Positions 1 through 6,338 of a DNA stretch of 9,243 bases are shown here, one piece after another. The notes below the pieces were generated by a model. The model had not been told where the DNA came from. It was given only the letters and a program-made list of their open reading frames with translations, and did no database searches. The position numbers and the translations under genes are program-made. Each line of letters opens with the position of its first letter. Within the stretch, counting starts at the first letter, position 1. The stretch is from an uncultured Clostridia bacterium (GTDB taxonomy: Bacteria > Bacillota > Clostridia > TANB77 > CAG-508), in the NCBI GenBank assembly GCA_944391895.1, contig CALXVF010000041.1, forward strand, positions 1 through 9,243, read 5' to 3'.

Positions 1-118
1 CTGAAAGGAACATTACTCTTATGCCATACAAGTATAATAAATCTAATTCTAGCATTAGATTTCTAGGATATAATTTCATATTATGTTTTCGTATTTTTAC
101 ATCTTCAGTAACTGCCAT
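1..118 (-). CDS. Partial gene, N-terminus of probable MFS transporter
   Basis: The reading frame runs off the left edge after about 39 residues. The visible N-terminus has a short charged head, then MKLYPRNLMLELDLLYLYGI and a hydrophobic stretch ending at the edge. The pattern of K-LYP, a short helix, D-LL-Y-Y-I and FL is the lead-in to the first membrane helix that I know from clostridial major facilitator superfamily transporters. The family call is therefore inference from about 25 residues, and the substrate cannot be guessed. Two ATG codons lie in tandem at 119-121 and 116-118. The GGAG of the ribosome binding site (125-128) is only 3 nt from the first but 6 nt from the second, so the second is the better start. 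The gene has its own promoter and sits downstream of palindromic repeat copy A. Confidence 0.55.
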   Translation of the reverse strand, partial: MAVTEDVKIRKHNMKLYPRNLMLELDLLYLYGIRVMFLS

Positions 119-148
119 CATTTTCTCCTTTTCATTAGTATTATCAAT

Positions 149-177
149 ATAATATTCTATATACATTTTTTTGTCAA
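149..177 (-). promoter_or_regulatory. Sigma-A-type promoter for the left-edge gene
   Basis: On the minus strand a perfect -35 TTGACA (172-177) is followed by a 17-nt spacer and a -10 TATTAT (149-154), one mismatch from consensus. Transcription would begin near 142, leaving a short leader before the GGAG site at 125-128. The -35 box starts only 4 bp beyond the edge of repeat copy A. Confidence 0.7.
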
Positions 178-181
178 ATGC

Positions 182-268
182 GAATTACATATTCTAAAAT
201 TTCTTGTTCCTTACTGTCGCTTATGCTCCAAGCTGCGCGGAACTGCGAAATTTTGAATATGCAATTTC
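182..268 (-). repeat. Palindromic MITE-like repeat, copy A
   Basis: This 87-bp near-palindrome has outer arms at 182-203 and 247-268. They are complementary apart from small bulges and share the CATATTC and AAAATTTC blocks. An inner GTTCC/GGAAC pair lies at 206-210 and 239-243. Read on the minus strand, its central 43 bases (246 down to 204) match 7424-7466 of copy C at 39 positions, so the two are homologous. It lies 6 bp past the stop codon of the 238-residue gene and just before the next promoter. It could therefore act as the terminator of the kinase-murD-unknown unit, although it lacks a clean U-tract directly after the stem. Confidence 0.8.
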
Positions 269-274
269 ATATGC

Positions 275-991
275 CTAACTGATGTAGTATTCATCTTCCG
301 GATATGGAGTAGAAAAATAGCTCATTGTTGGATATGACATTCTTGGCATTGGTTGTGGTGGCATTGGCGGTCTCATATTTGGTCTTTCTAGTAGTCTAGG
401 TGGTCTGTTACCTCCTCCTGGTCTATTATTCCATCTCCAGTTATCAAGAAGTCTATTAATAATCAGAATTTTAATTAAATCTTTTAATGTTGGATTTCCA
501 GGTCTTCTAGCTGCTGTTCTAGTCAAATTCGTTGTTGTTACTTGTGCTGTTTGATTTGCTGTTCTATTTTTATTGTCTGAAGCTACAGGATTTGTAGAAA
601 CTTGTCTTGGACTCGCACTCATATCTTCTTCTACTGCATCGTAAATTTTATTAGTCATGGCTTCTAAAACTTCTTCTGTTATCTCTTTTCCGCTATTTTC
701 ACTGACAGTTTTTTCTACCATAGGGTTTAATATTACATATATGTCTGGATACATTTTTCTTATTCTTGCTACATCATTACTAACATTAGTCGTATTTGCT
801 GGTACGGCTTCTGGTTGCATTATAGCCTGCACTTGATTTGTATTATTGTCAGCGAAGTTTTCGACTGGCTGTGTATATGTAGGAACATAGTAATTATATG
901 GATATATTTGTCTTGGATTATTTACATATTGTGCTTGATTATTATTTCCTAGAACACTTTTCATATAATCTTCATAATTTTGATAATACAT
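275..991 (-). CDS. Unknown Pro/Asn/Tyr-rich protein, 238 aa
   Basis: I do not recognise a function. Residues 1-70 are rich in Asn, Gln and Tyr and look disordered. Residues 73-125 look like a small helical domain (VARIRKMYPDIYVILNPMVE, then ITEEVLEAMTNKIYDAVEED). A Thr/Asn linker follows, then a hydrophobic helix at 168-182 (TLKDLIKILIINRLL). The tail at 186-238 is rich in Pro, Arg, Gly, Met and Tyr and ends in acidic and Tyr residues. There is no signal peptide and no cysteine. The tail resembles surface or spore-coat-like low-complexity proteins, but this is only a compositional resemblance. I take ATG 989-991 as the start because AGGAGG at 999-1004 is spaced correctly for it; an in-frame ATG at 1007-1009 lies upstream of that site. 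The gene follows murD by 43 bp and is probably cotranscribed with it. Confidence 0.8.
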   Translation of the reverse strand: MYYQNYEDYMKSVLGNNNQAQYVNNPRQIYPYNYYVPTYTQPVENFADNNTNQVQAIMQPEAVPANTTNVSNDVARIRKMYPDIYVILNPMVEKTVSENSGKEITEEVLEAMTNKIYDAVEEDMSASPRQVSTNPVASDNKNRTANQTAQVTTTNLTRTAARRPGNPTLKDLIKILIINRLLDNWRWNNRPGGGNRPPRLLERPNMRPPMPPQPMPRMSYPTMSYFSTPYPEDEYYIS

Positions 992-1002
992 AAAAATACC
1001 TC

Positions 1003-1021
1003 CTAGCATATAATATGCTAG
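1003..1021 (-). promoter_or_regulatory. Small hairpin abutting the ribosome binding site
   Basis: A perfect 8-bp inverted repeat (CTAGCATA at 1003-1010, TATGCTAG at 1014-1021, 3-nt loop) lies in the gap between murD and the 238-residue gene. In the mRNA the 3' arm ends inside the AGGAGG ribosome binding site (999-1004), sharing two bases with it. The stem could modulate translation of the downstream gene or mark an mRNA processing site. It has no immediate U-tract, so I do not call it a terminator. Confidence 0.45.
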
Positions 1022-1034
1022 AAAGTATTTTAGG

Positions 1035-2441
1035 TTACAAGTTATTTACTAATTCTTTAAATTTGTTTCCACGTTCTTCGAAGTTTTTAAACATATCAAA
1101 ACTTGCGCTTGCAGGAGAAAATAATACTACTTCTCCCTCACTTGAAACTTCTTTTGCTTTTTCAACTGTCTGTTCCAAAGTTTCACATTTATATATAGGA
1201 ATATTTACTCCTGTTCTTTCTGATTCATCCATAACTGCTTTTTCTATTTTTCCTGATGTTTGACCTACTAAAATCAATTTACTTACATGTTCAATTATAG
1301 GTTTTGCAATAGGTGTATAATCTAAATGTTTATCATATCCTCCTGCAATTAGTACTATTTTTTCATCAAATGAATTAAGACCAGCTATTGTTCTTGTTGG
1401 GCTACTTCCTATTGAATCATTGTACCATTTCACATCATCAATTGTTCTAATATATTCTAGTCTATGCTCTACTCCTGGAAAATCCTCAATTGTTTTCCTT
1501 GTTATATCTTCTTTAGAAAGATTTAGAGTTGCACAAATTGCTGCACAAGCATTTTCGCAATTATGTATTCCTCTTAATTTCATATTTTTTTGTTTTACTA
1601 AATGCTTTCTTGTTCCATCTTCACATACTTTTATTATATTATCTTCTCTATCGAAAATAACACCATTGTCTAGTTTTTGTTTACTACTAAAATATCTTAC
1701 CTTTCCTTTGGCATATTTATAAAAGTCTTTGGTTATATCATTATCTGCATTTATAACTAGAATACCATTTTCGTTTTGATGCAAGAATATATTCATTTTG
1801 CTTTCTATATATTCTTGATAATCTTTATGAACATTTAAATGGTTTGGAGATATATTTGTTACTACCGCTATATCAGGGCTTAGCTCCATATTCATAAGTT
1901 GGAAACTACTTAATTCTAGTACCACAATGTCTTCAGGTTGCATCTCAGAAATTTTTGTAAATAGTGGTGTTCCTATATTTCCTCCTAAAAAGCATTTATA
2001 ATTGTTTGCTGTTAATATTTTATATATTAATGTTGTTGTTGTTGTTTTTCCATCACTTCCAGTTACTCCAATTACTGTACTAGGAGTTAATTCTAGTACT
2101 TTCTCAATCTCTGATGTTAATATAGCTCCATTTTCTATTTCTTTTAGAATTTCTGGTGTATCTGGTCTACAACTTGGAGAACGAAATATATAATCAAAGC
2201 CTACTAGATGGTCCAAACTCTTTTCACCTAGATAATATACCATTTTATAATCGTCTAACTTTTCTATAACACTAGTATCTACTTTATCCCTTGGTCTATT
2301 ATCAAAAGCTGTTACATTAGCGTTATGAGCATAAAAATAGTCTAATAATGGTATATTACTTACTCCTAATCCTATAAGTGCTATTCTTTTATTCCTTAGT
2401 TCATTATTAAATTCTTCTAGTTTCTTATTTACATACTTCAT
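1035..2441 (-). CDS. murD: UDP-N-acetylmuramoylalanine--D-glutamate ligase MurD
   Basis: This cytoplasmic Mur ligase adds D-glutamate to UDP-MurNAc-L-Ala, using ATP, in peptidoglycan precursor synthesis. At 468 residues it is normal length for MurD. An N-terminal Rossmann-type domain carries GLGVS (24-28). The ATP-binding P-loop TGSDGKTT is at 127-134, followed by LELSSFQL (175-182) and NISPNHLNVH (196-205). The central domain ends with GIHNCENA (291-298) and HRLE (326-329). NDS at 341-343 begins the NDSIGSSPTRT segment, which I associate with Firmicutes MurD. The C-terminal domain has AGG (366-368) and a FSPASASFDMFKNFEERG segment (441-458), both family hallmarks. An ideal AGGAGG (2450-2455) sits 8 nt before ATG 2439-2441, inside the end of the upstream kinase gene, so the 17-bp overlap suggests coupled expression. 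Nothing in it looks broken. Confidence 0.97.
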   Translation of the reverse strand: MKYVNKKLEEFNNELRNKRIALIGLGVSNIPLLDYFYAHNANVTAFDNRPRDKVDTSVIEKLDDYKMVYYLGEKSLDHLVGFDYIFRSPSCRPDTPEILKEIENGAILTSEIEKVLELTPSTVIGVTGSDGKTTTTTLIYKILTANNYKCFLGGNIGTPLFTKISEMQPEDIVVLELSSFQLMNMELSPDIAVVTNISPNHLNVHKDYQEYIESKMNIFLHQNENGILVINADNDITKDFYKYAKGKVRYFSSKQKLDNGVIFDREDNIIKVCEDGTRKHLVKQKNMKLRGIHNCENACAAICATLNLSKEDITRKTIEDFPGVEHRLEYIRTIDDVKWYNDSIGSSPTRTIAGLNSFDEKIVLIAGGYDKHLDYTPIAKPIIEHVSKLILVGQTSGKIEKAVMDESERTGVNIPIYKCETLEQTVEKAKEVSSEGEVVLFSPASASFDMFKNFEERGNKFKELVNNL

Positions 2442-3132
2442 TTATGAATCCTCCTATATTGTTTATAACCTTTTTCGCTGACTCTTCTGCACTCTTGCAA
2501 TCACTAACATCTATTTTAATACTTTTTTCGTATAATCTATTAAATCCTGCAGCTTCATGTATTTTATCTCTTTTTATAATCATTTCTCTTATATCTTCTA
2601 TTGCATATTTTTGGTTGTACTGATTATATCTTCTTTTAACTCTTTCTTCTAAATTTGCTGTTATATATACATGAACTGTCATATCTGGATATATAGCAAC
2701 TAAGTCTCTTGCTGATAATATAATATTAAATTTAGTTCGATATGTGTCTATAATATTTCTAGCAAATTTATATAAATTTTCGCTATTTGCTTTAGTGCTT
2801 GAGGCCATTTCTGAAACGCCAATTGAATTTTCTACTCTTTCGATTTCATCACTAGAAATTTTTTTGCCTCCTATATAAATTTGAGTGATTTTATCCTCTA
2901 TTTTAAATTCTACTTTTAGTTTTTTCATTAATTCCATTGGGTCTACATTTGAATGTTCTTTTAAATTATTTAAGTCTATATCATTTTCTCTGATTGCTTC
3001 TATTATTCCTCTATATATTTCTCCAGCATCTACAAATATACTATTTGGTATCATTTTGATTAGTTCCTTGCAGATTGATGTTTTGCCAGATGCAACCATT
3101 CCTTCTATTCCTATTACAATATTTTTATTCAT
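2425..3132 (-). CDS. Cytidylate-kinase-like nucleoside monophosphate kinase
   Basis: This P-loop NMP kinase of 235 residues is close to the usual length of CMP kinase (Cmk), which phosphorylates CMP/dCMP with ATP. Walker A is GMVASGKT (11-18). DAGEIYR (35-41) corresponds to the D-T/S-G-x-x-YR substrate motif of Cmk. KISSDEI (91-97) and VSEMAS (106-111) match the NMP-binding insert region. ARDLVAIYPD (141-150) corresponds to the GRD...PD segment, and ERVKRR (163-168) to the Arg-rich lid. Several signature positions differ: SARD replaces DGRD, and after KRD (187-189) the usual downstream Asp and Arg appear to be replaced in KIHEAAG. I am sure of the family but less sure that CMP is the substrate, so I give no symbol. 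The start ATG 3130-3132 has AAGGAG at 3139-3144. It is the first gene of the unit leading into murD. Confidence 0.8.
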   Translation of the reverse strand: MNKNIVIGIEGMVASGKTSICKELIKMIPNSIFVDAGEIYRGIIEAIRENDIDLNNLKEHSNVDPMELMKKLKVEFKIEDKITQIYIGGKKISSDEIERVENSIGVSEMASSTKANSENLYKFARNIIDTYRTKFNIILSARDLVAIYPDMTVHVYITANLEERVKRRYNQYNQKYAIEDIREMIIKRDKIHEAAGFNRLYEKSIKIDVSDCKSAEESAKKVINNIGGFINEVCK

Positions 3133-3153
3133 TTAATTCTCCTTAGTTTTTTC

Positions 3154-3182
3154 ATTATACCATTTATGAAATTAGAAGTAAA
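3154..3182 (-). promoter_or_regulatory. Promoter for the kinase-murD-unknown unit
   Basis: On the minus strand, -35 TTTACT (3177-3182), a 17-nt spacer and a perfect -10 TATAAT (3154-3159) lie about 22 bp before the kinase start codon. The -35 box begins only 3 bp beyond the uvrA terminator stem, so one unit ends and the next starts within about 50 bp. No other promoter was seen within the three genes. Confidence 0.7.
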
Positions 3183-3185
3183 GAA

Positions 3186-3207
3186 AAAATGTGCAAGAGC
3201 ACATTTT
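3186..3207 (-). terminator. Rho-independent terminator of uvrA
   Basis: A perfect 9-bp stem (AAAATGTGC at 3186-3194, GCACATTTT at 3199-3207) has a 4-nt loop and lies 1 bp past the uvrA stop codon. On the minus strand the 3' arm runs directly into further T residues (TTTTTTCTTT), the usual form of an intrinsic terminator. Confidence 0.85.
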
Positions 3208-3208
3208 C

Positions 3209-6031
3209 TTACTCTAAATATTTTTTTAAGAATTGTCCTGTGTAACTTCTTTCATTTTGGCATATTTTTTCCGGCGTTCCAACAGCTATAATTTCTCCAC
3301 CTTTGTCTCCACCTTCTGGTCCTAAATCAATTATATAGTCGCAAGTTTTTATTAAGTCTAAATTATGTTCTATTACTAATACTGAATTTCCGCCATCTAC
3401 TAATCTTTGAAGTATATCAACTAATCTATGAACATCGTCAATATGAAGTCCAGTTGTTGGTTCATCTAATATATATAAAGTTTTACCAGTAGAACGTTTT
3501 GAAAGTTCAGTTGCTAGTTTTATTCTTTGCGCTTCTCCTCCTGAAAGTGTTGTAGAAGGTTGTCCTAATTTAATATATCCAAGTCCTACATCATTAAGAG
3601 TCTGTATTTTTTGTTTTATTCTTGGTATATTCTCGAAAAATTCTAATGCTTCTTCAACTGTCATATCTAATACATCTGATATGCTTTTTCCTTTATATTT
3701 AACTTCCAATGTTTCTTTATTATATCTCTTTCCTTTGCAGACTTCACAAGGCACATAAACATCTGATAAGAAGTTCATTTCTATTTTTATTATTCCATCA
3801 CCATTACATGCTTCGCATCTTCCTCCAGGTACATTAAAGCTAAATCTTCCTTTATCATAGCCTCTCATTTTTGCTTCATTTGTAGTTGCAAAAATATCTC
3901 TAATTATATCAAATACTCCTGTATATGTTGCTGGATTTGAACGAGGTGTTCTTCCTATTGGAGATTGGTCTATATTAATGATTTTATCAATATTATGCAA
4001 TCCTTTTATGCTTTTACACTCTCCAAATTTTTCGTTTGATTTATTAAGTTCTTTATTTATATTTTTATAAAGTACTTCATTTACAAGTGTACTTTTTCCT
4101 GAACCAGATACTCCAGTTATACATACAAATTGACCAAGAGGAAATTTTACACTAATGTTTTTTAAGTTGTGCTCTTTAGCACCAACTATTTCAATAGATT
4201 TTCCATTAGATTTTCTTCTTTTTTTAGGTACTGTTATTTGTTTTCTTCCAGACAAGTATTGTCCTGTAATTGAATCCGGAACTTTTGCTATTTCTTCAGC
4301 TGTTCCTTGAGCCATAACTTTTCCACCATGCACTCCTGCATATGGTCCTATATCTATTACTTCATCTGCAGCATACATAGTATCTGTATCATGCTCTACT
4401 ACTATTACAGAATTGCCTAAATCTCTTAATTTCTTTAAAGTTGCTATTAGTTTATCATTATCTCTTTGATGTAAACCTATACTTGGTTCATCAAGTATAT
4501 ACATAACTCCTGTTAAACCAGAACCAATTTGTGTTGCTAATCTTATTCTTTGTGATTCACCACCAGATAATGTTGCAGCACTTCTTGAAAGAGTTAGATA
4601 ATCTAGCCCTACATCTATTAAAAATTGTAGTCTTGTATTTAACTCTTTTAAAATTTGGTCTGCTATCATAGCATCTTTTTCACTTAAAGTTAAATTATTT
4701 ATATATTCTTTGATATGCGCTATTGACATATCTGTTAATTCGTTTATGTTTTTATCTCCTACTCTTACTGCCAAACTTTCTTTTTTTAGCCTTGCTCCAT
4801 GACATTCTGGACATTCCATATTACTCATATACATTTCGTAAAATTGTAACATTCCTTGAGACTTAGTTTCTCTATGTCTTCTTTCAAGAGTAGGTATTAC
4901 TCCTTCAAATGGTACTTTGTTTCTTCTAACGCCAAATGCAGTTTCATATTCGAATTCTATTTCTTCATCTCCAGTACCATATAGGATTTTATCTAGGAAA
5001 GATTTTGGTAAGTCTTTTATAGGCTTAGATATATCTACTTTATAGTGTTTTGCAATTGCTTCAAAATACATTTTAGCAATTGTATCACCTTTTTTCATGG
5101 TACTAGCGCCAAAGGCCTTAACTCCATTATATAATGTTAAATTCTTGTCAGGTATTATTAAATCTTCATCCATTTTCATAAGATATCCAATACCTGTACA
5201 TGTTGGACATGCACCCATTGGATTATTAAATGAAAACATTCTTGGAGATAGTTCCTCAAAACTAATACCACAATCAGGACATGCATAATTTCCACTATAT
5301 AATAGTTCTTTTCCTCCAACTACATCTACCACTACTAGATTATTTGCATTTTTCATTGCAGTCTCGATTGATTCTGTAAGTCTTGCTCTAATATCTTGTT
5401 TTATTACTAATCTATCTATTACAATATCAATATTATGTTTTTTCTTTCTATCTATATCAATATCATCATTTAAGTCAACAATTGCTCCATCTACTCTTGC
5501 TCTTACAAATCCTTCTTTTTGGAAGTCTTCTAATAGTTTTTTATATTCACCCTTTCTTCCTCTAATAACAGGTGCTAGAATTTGTATTCTTGTACTTTCT
5601 GGCAATTCTAAAACACTATCAACAATTTGGTCAATAGTTTGTTTTTCTATTTTTTTACCACAGTTAGGACAATATGGCACACCTATTCTTGCATATAATA
5701 GACGAATATAATCATATATTTCTGTGACTGTTCCTACTGTTGAACGTGGGTTTTTAGATGTTGTTTTTTGGTCAATAGATATTGCTGGTGACAATCCTTC
5801 TATTGATTCTACATTTGGTTTATCCATTATTCCTAAAAACTGCCTTGCATATGATGATAAACTTTCTACATATCTTCTTTGACCTTCTGCATAAAGTGTA
5901 TCAAACGCTAAAGATGATTTACCTGATCCAGATAAGCCTGTAATAACTACTAATTTATCTTTTGGTATTTCTATATCAATATTCTTTAGATTATGCTCTT
6001 TAGCTCCTTTTATTATTATCTTATCACTCAT
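3209..6031 (-). CDS. uvrA: Excinuclease ABC subunit UvrA
   Basis: UvrA is the damage-sensing ATPase of nucleotide excision repair. It dimerises, scans DNA with UvrB and loads UvrB at lesions. At 940 residues it has normal family length and both ABC modules. The first has Walker A GLSGSGKSS (32-40), the insertion domain with zinc cysteines C251, C254, C275 and C278 plus CPNC at 121-124, signature LSGGESQR (488-495) and Walker B ILDEPSIGL (512-520). The second has Walker A GVSGSGKST (640-648), a zinc module C739/C742/C762/C765, signature LSGGEAQR (829-836) and ILDEPTTGL (854-862). No key residue is missing. The start ATG 6029-6031 is preceded by AGGTG at 6038-6042. It is transcribed alone from a strong promoter overlapped by an inverted repeat, and it is separated from uvrB by a plus-strand gene. 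Confidence 0.98.
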   Translation of the reverse strand: MSDKIIIKGAKEHNLKNIDIEIPKDKLVVITGLSGSGKSSLAFDTLYAEGQRRYVESLSSYARQFLGIMDKPNVESIEGLSPAISIDQKTTSKNPRSTVGTVTEIYDYIRLLYARIGVPYCPNCGKKIEKQTIDQIVDSVLELPESTRIQILAPVIRGRKGEYKKLLEDFQKEGFVRARVDGAIVDLNDDIDIDRKKKHNIDIVIDRLVIKQDIRARLTESIETAMKNANNLVVVDVVGGKELLYSGNYACPDCGISFEELSPRMFSFNNPMGACPTCTGIGYLMKMDEDLIIPDKNLTLYNGVKAFGASTMKKGDTIAKMYFEAIAKHYKVDISKPIKDLPKSFLDKILYGTGDEEIEFEYETAFGVRRNKVPFEGVIPTLERRHRETKSQGMLQFYEMYMSNMECPECHGARLKKESLAVRVGDKNINELTDMSIAHIKEYINNLTLSEKDAMIADQILKELNTRLQFLIDVGLDYLTLSRSAATLSGGESQRIRLATQIGSGLTGVMYILDEPSIGLHQRDNDKLIATLKKLRDLGNSVIVVEHDTDTMYAADEVIDIGPYAGVHGGKVMAQGTAEEIAKVPDSITGQYLSGRKQITVPKKRRKSNGKSIEIVGAKEHNLKNISVKFPLGQFVCITGVSGSGKSTLVNEVLYKNINKELNKSNEKFGECKSIKGLHNIDKIINIDQSPIGRTPRSNPATYTGVFDIIRDIFATTNEAKMRGYDKGRFSFNVPGGRCEACNGDGIIKIEMNFLSDVYVPCEVCKGKRYNKETLEVKYKGKSISDVLDMTVEEALEFFENIPRIKQKIQTLNDVGLGYIKLGQPSTTLSGGEAQRIKLATELSKRSTGKTLYILDEPTTGLHIDDVHRLVDILQRLVDGGNSVLVIEHNLDLIKTCDYIIDLGPEGGDKGGEIIAVGTPEKICQNERSYTGQFLKKYLE

Positions 6032-6063
6032 TTTTTACACCTACTTATTTTTTTGCTTTCATT

Positions 6064-6087
6064 ATTATAAAACATTTGTTTTATAAT
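6064..6087. promoter_or_regulatory. Candidate operator, LexA-like palindrome in the uvrA promoter
   Basis: Perfect 11-bp arms, ATTATAAAACA (6064-6074) and TGTTTTATAAT (6077-6087), flank a 2-bp centre. The palindrome covers the uvrA -10 box, the whole spacer and the last base of the -35 box, so a dimeric repressor bound here would block the promoter. The central AAAC-ATTT-GTTT resembles the Firmicutes LexA/DinR box GAAC-N4-GTTC with its outermost G and C changed to A and T. uvrA is an SOS gene in many Firmicutes. The palindrome is directly visible; LexA binding is inferred. Confidence 0.5.
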
Positions 6088-6092
6088 GTCAA
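6064..6092 (-). promoter_or_regulatory. Strong sigma-A-type promoter of uvrA
   Basis: Both boxes match consensus exactly on the minus strand: -35 TTGACA (6087-6092), 17-nt spacer, -10 TATAAT (6064-6069). Transcription should start near 6057, giving a leader of about 26 nt before the uvrA start codon. The entire spacer and -10 box lie inside an inverted repeat, described separately. Confidence 0.85.
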
Positions 6093-6099
6093 TATATTC

Positions 6100-6128
6100 T
6101 TTACTTTTATTTTAGATTTTGTTATAAT
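6100..6128 (+). promoter_or_regulatory. Probable promoter of the unknown plus-strand gene
   Basis: TTTACT (6100-6105), a 17-nt spacer and TATAAT (6123-6128) are preceded at the -10 by TGT, an extended -10 form. It diverges from the uvrA promoter, with only 7 bp between the two -35 boxes. Transcription would start near 6135, giving a leader of about 200 nt that includes all of repeat copy B. A second TATAAT at 6314-6319 has no -35 partner and would leave almost no leader, so I prefer this site. Confidence 0.6.
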
Positions 6129-6132
6129 TAAG

Positions 6133-6312
6133 TTACAATTTGTAGATGATACCATTTTTTAATTGTATATTTAAAATTTTGAGGCTTCGCGTGAGCGTTC
6201 AAACGAGCTGGAAGAATTCTAGCGAAGTGCGTTTGGAGCGAAGCGACCGCAAGAAGCAGAAAAATTTTAAAATATACAATTTTTCCCAAATAGTAGTTGT
6301 TGCAAATTGTAA
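6133..6312 (+). other. Structured leader with nested inverted repeats
   Basis: Perfect 10-bp outer arms, TTACAATTTG (6133-6142) and CAAATTGTAA (6303-6312), enclose repeat copy B. Between them a weaker match (TACCATTT against AAATAGTA) extends the symmetry. The outer arm begins about where the predicted transcript starts, and the far arm ends 13 nt before the GGAGG site at 6326-6330. The whole leader could thus fold into one long hairpin just ahead of the start codon. This accounts for most of the roughly 300-bp gene-free divergent region 6032-6338. Any regulatory role is inference. Confidence 0.45.
6161..6281 (+). repeat. Palindromic MITE-like repeat, copy B
   Basis: This is the longest copy (121 bp). 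Its left arm AATTGTATATTTAAAATTTT is identical to that of copy C, and the right arm (about 6260-6281) is its complement with one extra base. Inside are nested stems: GCTTCGC/GCGAAGC (6184-6190, 6238-6244) and TTCAAACG/CGTTTGGA (6198-6205, 6230-6237), around a loop containing GAATTC. The segment TTTGGAGCGAAGCGAC near 6232-6247 matches the core of copies A and C, whereas the left-hand interior differs. No protein is encoded, so it would need a transposase supplied from elsewhere. Confidence 0.8.
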
Positions 6313-6338
6313 TTATAATTTAATTGGAGGAAATAAAT

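Noticed and set aside
989..1009. ATG at 1007-1009 as start of the 238-residue protein
   Set aside because: It lies upstream of AGGAGG 999-1004, within the hairpin, and has no ribosome binding site of its own. The ATG at 989-991 is correctly spaced.
2031..2048. Five tandem ACA codons in murD as a phase-variable repeat
   Set aside because: They encode the Thr run after the P-loop lysine that is normal in MurD. Changes in units of three would not shift the frame, and five units is short.
6314..6319. TATAAT close to the plus-strand gene as its -10 box
   Set aside because: No acceptable -35 lies 16-18 bp upstream, and a start from it would fall on the ribosome binding site.
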